Below are positions 59,180 through 64,000 of a stretch of 64,000 nt of DNA, one piece after another (position 1 is the first letter of the stretch; every line of letters starts with the position of its first letter). The notes beneath the pieces are model-generated. The model saw only the letters and a list, made by a program, of their open reading frames with translations. It did not search any database and had not been told where the DNA came from. The DNA lies in contig SCFE01000051.1 in NCBI GenBank assembly GCA_004352715.1, positions 2,027,131 to 2,091,130 of the forward strand, written 5' to 3'. The position numbers were made by a program, and so were the translations under genes. This stretch comes from Hofstenia miamia. Taxonomy: Eukaryota > Xenacoelomorpha > Acoela.

Positions 59180-59660
59180 AACGAATATGTATTATGTGTA
59201 ATATTTCAATGTATAAAATATGCAAAAAGCAGAAATATTAAAATTTTGTGCGGCGTTAATGTATTTTAATTGGCTGGTTTTTACGACGCCTTTTAACGGT
59301 TAGCAAAGGAATAATTAATTAGACGTTTGCCTTCGCTATTTATTGTGAAAATATCGATGTCATGGCCTGTTGTTCGTATCGCCTTGACCTACCTTATGAA
59401 AAACTACTTGAATTTTAAATTGTATAGATTTTGTATCATTGTTTTTCAAGAAGAGCTGAGTGTTTTAATATACCAATCACCAAACATGTCTTACATGTTT
59501 ATTTTGCATATTTTGTTAATTATTATATTGGCTATTAAGATTGCACTATATAGGTACATGAAGTAGGTTTTAAGAAATAAACTGAGACGAATCTAGTTGC
59601 AACTATTGAAGGGGCAGCAATTTTTGCTAATGCACCCTCTCATATATTTTTTCTCGCTGG
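59180..59660. other. 5' region of the putative P-like element
   Basis: Lies between the THAP start and the right terminus. A plus-strand frame at 59327-59566 is Leu/Ile-rich and probably chance. Otherwise nothing recognised; the transposase promoter would be here. Confidence 0.35.
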
Positions 59661-59872
59661 GCCCCTGGCTGCACATTCCAAAAATTTAATATTGATAAAT
59701 ATTTTAAAATTTTAGTTCAACTGTTATGTTAAATGAGCAATATTAATATTTCTTATTTTAAATATTTCTGCATATTCGGATATTCTTGTAATTCTTTCTT
59801 AAATAATTAATAATGTAGTAACTGAAATATAAAAAGTTGTTGTAACACTATGCTACACGAACAACTTTGGCG

Positions 59873-60494
59873 TTATTGCAGAATAGTACCCTCAATAAAA
59901 AATAACATTTTTTACATATTTATACCTAATTTTTTATGCTGATTTCAAATATCATAATCATTTTTACCGGAAACTTAAATTTAACAAATTATTAATTGAA
60001 AATATTCAATATCTCCATAGTAACAAACGTAATTTATTGTGACAAATAGCTTTGGATTACAAATTATTAAGTATAATTTTAAGTAGTTTCTTATTACAGA
60101 ACACTTTTTCCAGGATTTCTGATAATTTGTAAACCTAAACCCTAACCCAAAACCCTATTTTTGCATTATTTATAGACCTAAACCCTAACCCAAAACCTTA
60201 TTTCTGTACTAATTTATAGACCTAAACCCTAACCCAAAACCTTATTTCTGTACTAATTTATAGACCTAAACCCTAACCCAAAAGCTTATTATTTTATTAT
60301 TTTCTAAACCTAAATCCTAACCCAAGTCCGCTATAATTCTATTCTAACTAACCGCCATTTTATTTTAGTTTCCATAGAGATTTTTAATTAAAATTTGTTA
60401 AATTTAAGTTTCCGGTACAAATGATTATGATATTTGAAATTAGCATAACAAATAACGTATAAATATGTTTATTGAGGGTACTATTCTGCAATAA
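59873..60494. mobile_element. Nested element with long inverted arms and a telomere-like core
   Basis: Ends TTATTGCAGAATAGTACCCT and its exact inverse. The inverted similarity continues for roughly 130-150 bp (TTTCAAATATCATAATCATT and CCGGAAACTTAAATTTAACA appear in both arms). The centre holds the minisatellite at 60128-60330. The superfamily is unknown because I could not fix the target duplication. Confidence 0.85.
60128..60330. repeat. 44-bp minisatellite with telomere-like CCTAAACCCTAACCC
   Basis: Five units with period 44 (first interval 43): the motif starts at 60134, 60177, 60221, 60265 and 60309. Each unit is CCTAAACCCTAACCC plus about 29 bp of AT-rich spacer (AACTTATTTCTGTACTAATT-like). 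The last unit is degenerate (CCTAAATCCTAACCC). Confidence 0.92.
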
Positions 60495-60814
60495 TTTTTA
60501 TCACCAATTTTTGTCACCAGGCTAAAATCGTTCGTGTAGCATCCCCTCCCCAACTTTTGTCTAAAACTAATTAAATGACTAAAGTTTTTCGTGTAGCATA
60601 ACAAATCAACTACAAAAGTTGTTCGTTCGGACGACAGAAATTGGTGACAAAAGTTGTTCGTGTAGCATGGGCTTTACTTTCGCCACTATATTATATTTAA
60701 AATTACTTACCAGCACTGTCTATATACGAATATCCAATTAAACAGTTTCAAACGTAATGCTTGTGAACTCCGAGCACAGCATTGTGCCTAATTTGCAACG
60801 CTTCCAACGATTGA

Positions 60815-61189
60815 ATGGAGACAGTCAATACATTCATACCCTTTAATATTTCCACTTACCAGCCAATCAGCAATGAGCAATCAATAGCACGCGTACTGCA
60901 CTGTAAACGCAATTTCATTTTCTGTTCTACAATCAATAGAATTTGTTTATCATTGTTAATAATAATGCAACTGATAGAAAATTGTTTACAATACGTAAGA
61001 TTACTCGAGATATCTACCATCGAACGTCGCGGCGTTGCAAAAATCGCATTTTATTTCTATAACACGTACACATATCTAGACAGCGGCTGTGTCACATCAC
61101 ATATGTTGTATGTCTACGCAGTATTCGTATTAGATGTTTATCAACTTCAAGACAGGAAGTTTAACACAACAGAGCACATGTCATTGTGA
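60815..61189 (+). CDS. Uncharacterised 124-codon open frame
   Basis: Open from ATG 60815 to TGA 61187-61189, beginning METVNTFIPFNISTYQPISN. It has two hydrophobic patches (ICLSLLIIMQLIENC and MLYVYAVFVLDVYQL). The length is unusual for this AT-rich DNA, but no domain is recognised and it is squeezed between two repeat elements. Could be a chance frame or a young gene; no splice or promoter evidence either way. Confidence 0.25.
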   Translation: METVNTFIPFNISTYQPISNEQSIARVLHCKRNFIFCSTINRICLSLLIIMQLIENCLQYVRLLEISTIERRGVAKIAFYFYNTYTYLDSGCVTSHMLYVYAVFVLDVYQLQDRKFNTTEHMSL

Positions 61190-61325
61190 CCAAAAGCATT
61201 GAATTATATTATGCAAAAAATACGAAATTATGGAAAAGGGTGTAAAACAATAATGGGCAAGGTAGCCCTGGTTAGGGCAATAATTTCATGCCATATCATG
61301 CATAATGGAGTGGACAAGATCTTAA

Positions 61326-61795
61326 GGATCACCTGAAGATATGCCCCCCAAACTTCCAGATTTAGCCTCACCTGAAGATACTCCCCCCGACTTTTTCCAC
61401 TTGAAGATATTCACCCCCAAGATTTTCCACTTGAAGATATTCCCCCTCCCAACATTTTCCGCCTGAAGATAACCTAACCCTAACCCAAACCCTAACCCTA
61501 ACCTTATTTATTTGCTTNATATTCACCCCCAAGATTTTCCACCTGAAGATATTCCCCCTCCCAACATTTTCCGCCTGAAGATAACCTAACCCTAACCCAA
61601 ACCCTAACCCTAACCTTATTTATTTGCTTCAACAGTAAAAGGGTTAGGGTTAGTTTAGGGTTTAGGGTTAGGGTAAAGTAAAAGACATATTTAGTTTTTC
61701 CTACAATTTTCCACCTGAAGATATTCCCCCCCAAGATTTTCCACCTGAAGATATATGCCCCCTCAAAGCTTTGGGGGCACATCTTCAGGTGATCC
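61326..61795. mobile_element. Inverted-repeat element with 8-bp TSD and telomere-like interior
   Basis: Ends GGATCACCTGAAGATATGCC and inverted GGATCACCTGAAGATGTGCC, flanked by identical GATCTTAA (61318-61325 and 61796-61803). The interior is made of tandem AGATTTTCCACCTGAAGATA units and CCTAACCCTAACCC tracts in both orientations (about 61470-61500, 61583-61616 and inverted 61637-61675). An 8-bp duplication fits hAT, P or Merlin; the GG start is atypical for hAT. The single N at 61518 lies between two near-identical blocks, so its length may be inflated. Confidence 0.88.
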
Positions 61796-61804
61796 GATCT
61801 TAAT

Positions 61805-62005
61805 ATACTCATTATATATGGAAGGTGGTTCCATATTTTACAATAATTGTCCAATAATGGTATTCCCATAACGGGTATTTAACCGTAAAAAGCATTAAAA
61901 TGCAATTTTACAAGTGGCGTCAATTAATTTTCTTGATTAGGGGGGATAGGATTTTATGTTAAAAATTTAATACAAAAGGCATAAAAAAACTTAAAACATA
62001 CAATG
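61805..62005. other. Flank between two transposon relics
   Basis: Nothing recognised. Confidence 0.4.
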
Positions 62006-62009
62006 TATA

Positions 62010-62950
62010 TTATACTAGAATATGGAATGCTTTACAGAAATTTTCTCCTTGTTTCAATGCTGACACACTAATATAATTAAGCCTCCTTTTTGTTGTCATG
62101 GTTGATCTTAGCCAAGTTTCGAGACGTCTTAAGGCTGAAAAGGAGCGTTCAGCTTCACATGATGGCACTGGGGTTACAAGCATCAACTTCACTAGTTTAA
62201 ACACTTCTGGAAAAAGTGTGCAAACCTCTGGAATAAGGTTTTGATATGCAAGCTGCGCATCATATAGATTTGGAACTTGTTTCTAATTCAGGAACAGCGG
62301 CAATTGAACTTTTAATAGAGAGACATTGAGACCATGTTATTGTGCTAAACAAGCATAGTGATTTCACCACTTAAAGCATTTCTTCAAAAGTTCTATAATT
62401 TTGGATATCTTGGTTTTGCGCAAATGTTAATTGTTCACGCAGTGAAAGTGTTGAGACAATAAAAAAATTCAAAAAGCAACCTGCGAAAGTGAGATTCAAT
62501 AGTCGAATCATTTGTTATTGATGAAGCAGAGCTTGAAAAACGTGCAGGAAGTTTTCGCTTTCGTGATAACTCCAATTTTTGTAAATTATAATATTGTCAT
62601 ACTTTTCAATTACAGTTTGTAGCATTTTAGAAAAAAAATCAAATGAGCGACAGCGTATTAACTCTTGACAAACTGTTTTTACTTCTAAAATCACTCCAAT
62701 ATGTTTGCAGACTTAGATTGAAGAGTTTTACTTAATTGTTCTAAAACACCAAGGGGTTTTGAAGAGATAAGTAATCCCAACATCGTTTTAGTTTTTCTAA
62801 TAAACCAGATCTTTTAAAGCTGTTTCCATTTGAGACAAAGGAGTCATCTCAGTTAAGCTCTCAAATATTGCTCCATAATTATCAATGGCAGACTGAATGG
62901 AAGAGCATCGGCAGATCTAGTTGAGAGGTTTGAATATCTAGAGACATTTA
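62010..62950 (-). pseudogene. hAT transposase remnant (ZMYM1-like group)
   Basis: The minus-strand frame at 62010-62204 carries VPSCEAERSFSALRRLETWL followed by RSTM, the hallmark C-terminal hAT dimerisation motif in the TTF/ZMYM1-like transposase group. Upstream, in broken frames, KLELSRKRKLPARFSSSASS (about 62530-62600) and the STIESHFRRLLFEFF segment fit the region preceding it in those proteins. Stops and frameshifts are frequent. The N-terminal zinc finger and the catalytic Asp positions were not identified. Confidence 0.85.
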
Positions 62951-62954
62951 CAGC

Positions 62955-64000
62955 AATCTTCTTATACAATGTTTTAAATTTTATCGATCTACTAAAGAGT
63001 ACTCTAAACTGTTTTAAATTTGTGCATAGATTTAACTTAAATTGCTCAGAGATTTTTCTAACTTTTTTTGGTTTCTCTTAAAATTGTTGAACGGTTTCAT
63101 TTCAAAAATCAGAGTGCACAGTGTAAATGAGGTGTCTCCTTTTTTTAAAAATTAAACTGCTCATATTTTAATCTTTTCCCTAGATAACATAATAATGTTG
63201 CCATTGATAGTATTGTAATGTTAAGTGGAATAATGCGATTTATCAATATGTTTATGCTCCAGATATTATATTATTAACTGGGCATGGCAAAACTTAACTG
63301 CCAATTTTGCACTGAAATCGATTATTGCAATTAGCCGTTTGCATGTAAACACATAATAATGAAATTTATAACCTGAAAATCTCTCAAAGCTTTTGCCATA
63401 AATTGAGCTATTCTGATTTTTTGATTTTTTAATTTTACTGGCAGTTATGGAACTTCCTAGCAATATTCAGAGAAGGGATTTATAATAAAGGAAATGTAAT
63501 CTACAGAATTTACACTTGAAAATGTAGGAAACTTCATAACGATGATGTTCTTTGAATGGTTTTATTTCAGATATCGCGACATTCTGCAGTGTATTTTGAA
63601 ATGATTTCGTAGCCATATATCTAATATCATTATAAGTTTCGCCTTCATTATTAGTCAACTAGGAGTATTTACCTTCAGTGAGGTTAAAAAAGGTCGGAAT
63701 TTCATCGTTTCATTTTTTTCTTAAAGTGCAATATATCCTTGATATTGTGTATTTCAATATTGGTAGTCAGCAGGGTTGCGGTTGATATAGAAATTCCGTA
63801 TTAAATCAAATCAACAGACTTTTGTTAATTGATATCAGTTGATATCAATTCAAATCAACAGTAATTTTTTGTTGATATCAACCAGATTTGGAATTGGGTT
63901 GGACTTAAAGTTGGGTCGGGCGTGGGCCTAATTGGTATTTGAAATACAAGAAAAAAATCATTTAAAAACTTTTACTGCAAATGTCAAAAAAACCATTTAA
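62955..64000. other. Non-coding end of the window
   Basis: Nothing recognised except a patch at about 63770-63900 with repeated TTGATATCA words in both orientations. Two short minus-strand frames (63266-63463 and 63467-63658) have no family motif. Confidence 0.4.

Larger units (their letters stand above)
53450..59667 (-). mobile_element. Putative P-element-like transposon with THAP gene (composite, gapped)
   Basis: Termini CAGGGGCCCAGC at 53450 and, inverted, CAGGGGCCCAGC ending at 59667 (12 of 12). Flanks GCTGCATA (53442-53449) and GCTGCACA (59668-59675) match at 7 of 8. About 490 bp inside the right end a THAP zinc finger starts on the minus strand. That is the arrangement of P-superfamily elements, whose transposase begins with a THAP domain and which make 8-bp duplications. 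The apparent 6.2 kb is inflated by the triplicated block and contains a 1000-N gap and an inserted MITE (57819-58019). No catalytic domain is visible outside the gap. The two ends might instead belong to separate elements. Confidence 0.45.
59845..60675. mobile_element. MITE with repeated TTCGTGTAGCA motif, copy 2, split by a nested element
   Basis: Left part ATGCTACACGAACAACTTT (from about 59850) and right part ending GTTGTTCGTGTAGCATGGGC are inverted matches, with several internal GTGTAGCA words on the right. The sequence is interrupted after about 25 bp by the element at 59873-60494. Target duplication not established. Confidence 0.75.

Noticed and set aside
60128-61675. A true chromosome end
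   Set aside because: The CCCTAA tracts are short, interspersed, present in both orientations, enclosed by transposon ends and followed by more ordinary sequence, so they are interstitial.
1-64000. tRNA, rRNA or other structured RNA genes
   Set aside because: No cloverleaf or conserved rRNA word was recognised by eye. A covariance-model scan was not possible, so absence is not proven.

Overview
This is a stretch of an animal nuclear genome, most likely an invertebrate. It is AT-rich and intron-bearing, with very little host coding sequence and dense decayed transposons. The protein matches are animal ones (cyclin C, tetraspanin; Tigger/pogo, mariner, piggyBac, hAT and THAP-bearing transposases; non-LTR reverse transcriptases). 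Telomere-like CCCTAA tracts fit a TTAGGG-telomere animal. I cannot name the species. The sequence is a draft scaffold: three N runs are exactly 1000 bases, two are short, and four single Ns sit at joins between near-identical sequence.

Layout. 0-2.4 kb: the last exon of a cyclin C gene (845-1366), then a dead LINE. 4.4-7.8 kb: a LINE remnant and a broken Tigger/pogo transposase, both on the minus strand. 8.3-10.1 kb: a 1.77-kb hAT-like element with a perfect 8-bp target duplication. 13.98-19.90 kb: a large inverted repeat around a gap. Each arm carries the same last exon of a tetraspanin gene, and one arm has gained a 310-bp PIF/Harbinger-like MITE whose empty site is still seen in the other arm. 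22-28.6 kb: small hAT-like MITEs and repeat pairs. 29.2-30.8 kb: a complete-ended mariner with a dead transposase. 32.0-35.3 kb: a decayed non-LTR retrotransposon with ORF1, endonuclease and reverse transcriptase. 36.7-50 kb: an AT microsatellite, a pogo N-terminal fragment, a piggyBac-like end with an N-terminal fragment, and several MITE families. 50.7-56.6 kb: hAT derivatives plus duplicated blocks at single-N joins. 53.45-59.67 kb: a putative P-element-like transposon whose 5' end encodes a THAP zinc finger, interrupted by a 1000-N gap. 59.8-61.8 kb: two unrelated inverted-repeat elements that both carry telomere-like tracts. 62.0-63.0 kb: a broken hAT transposase.

No operon or multi-gene pathway is present. 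Only the cyclin C exon and the tetraspanin exons look like functioning host genes. The value of the window is its record of mobile-element activity: twelve insertions can be bounded to the base by terminal inverted repeats plus 8-bp target duplications, one by a TTA duplication with a paralogous empty site, and several more by TA or TTAA sites.
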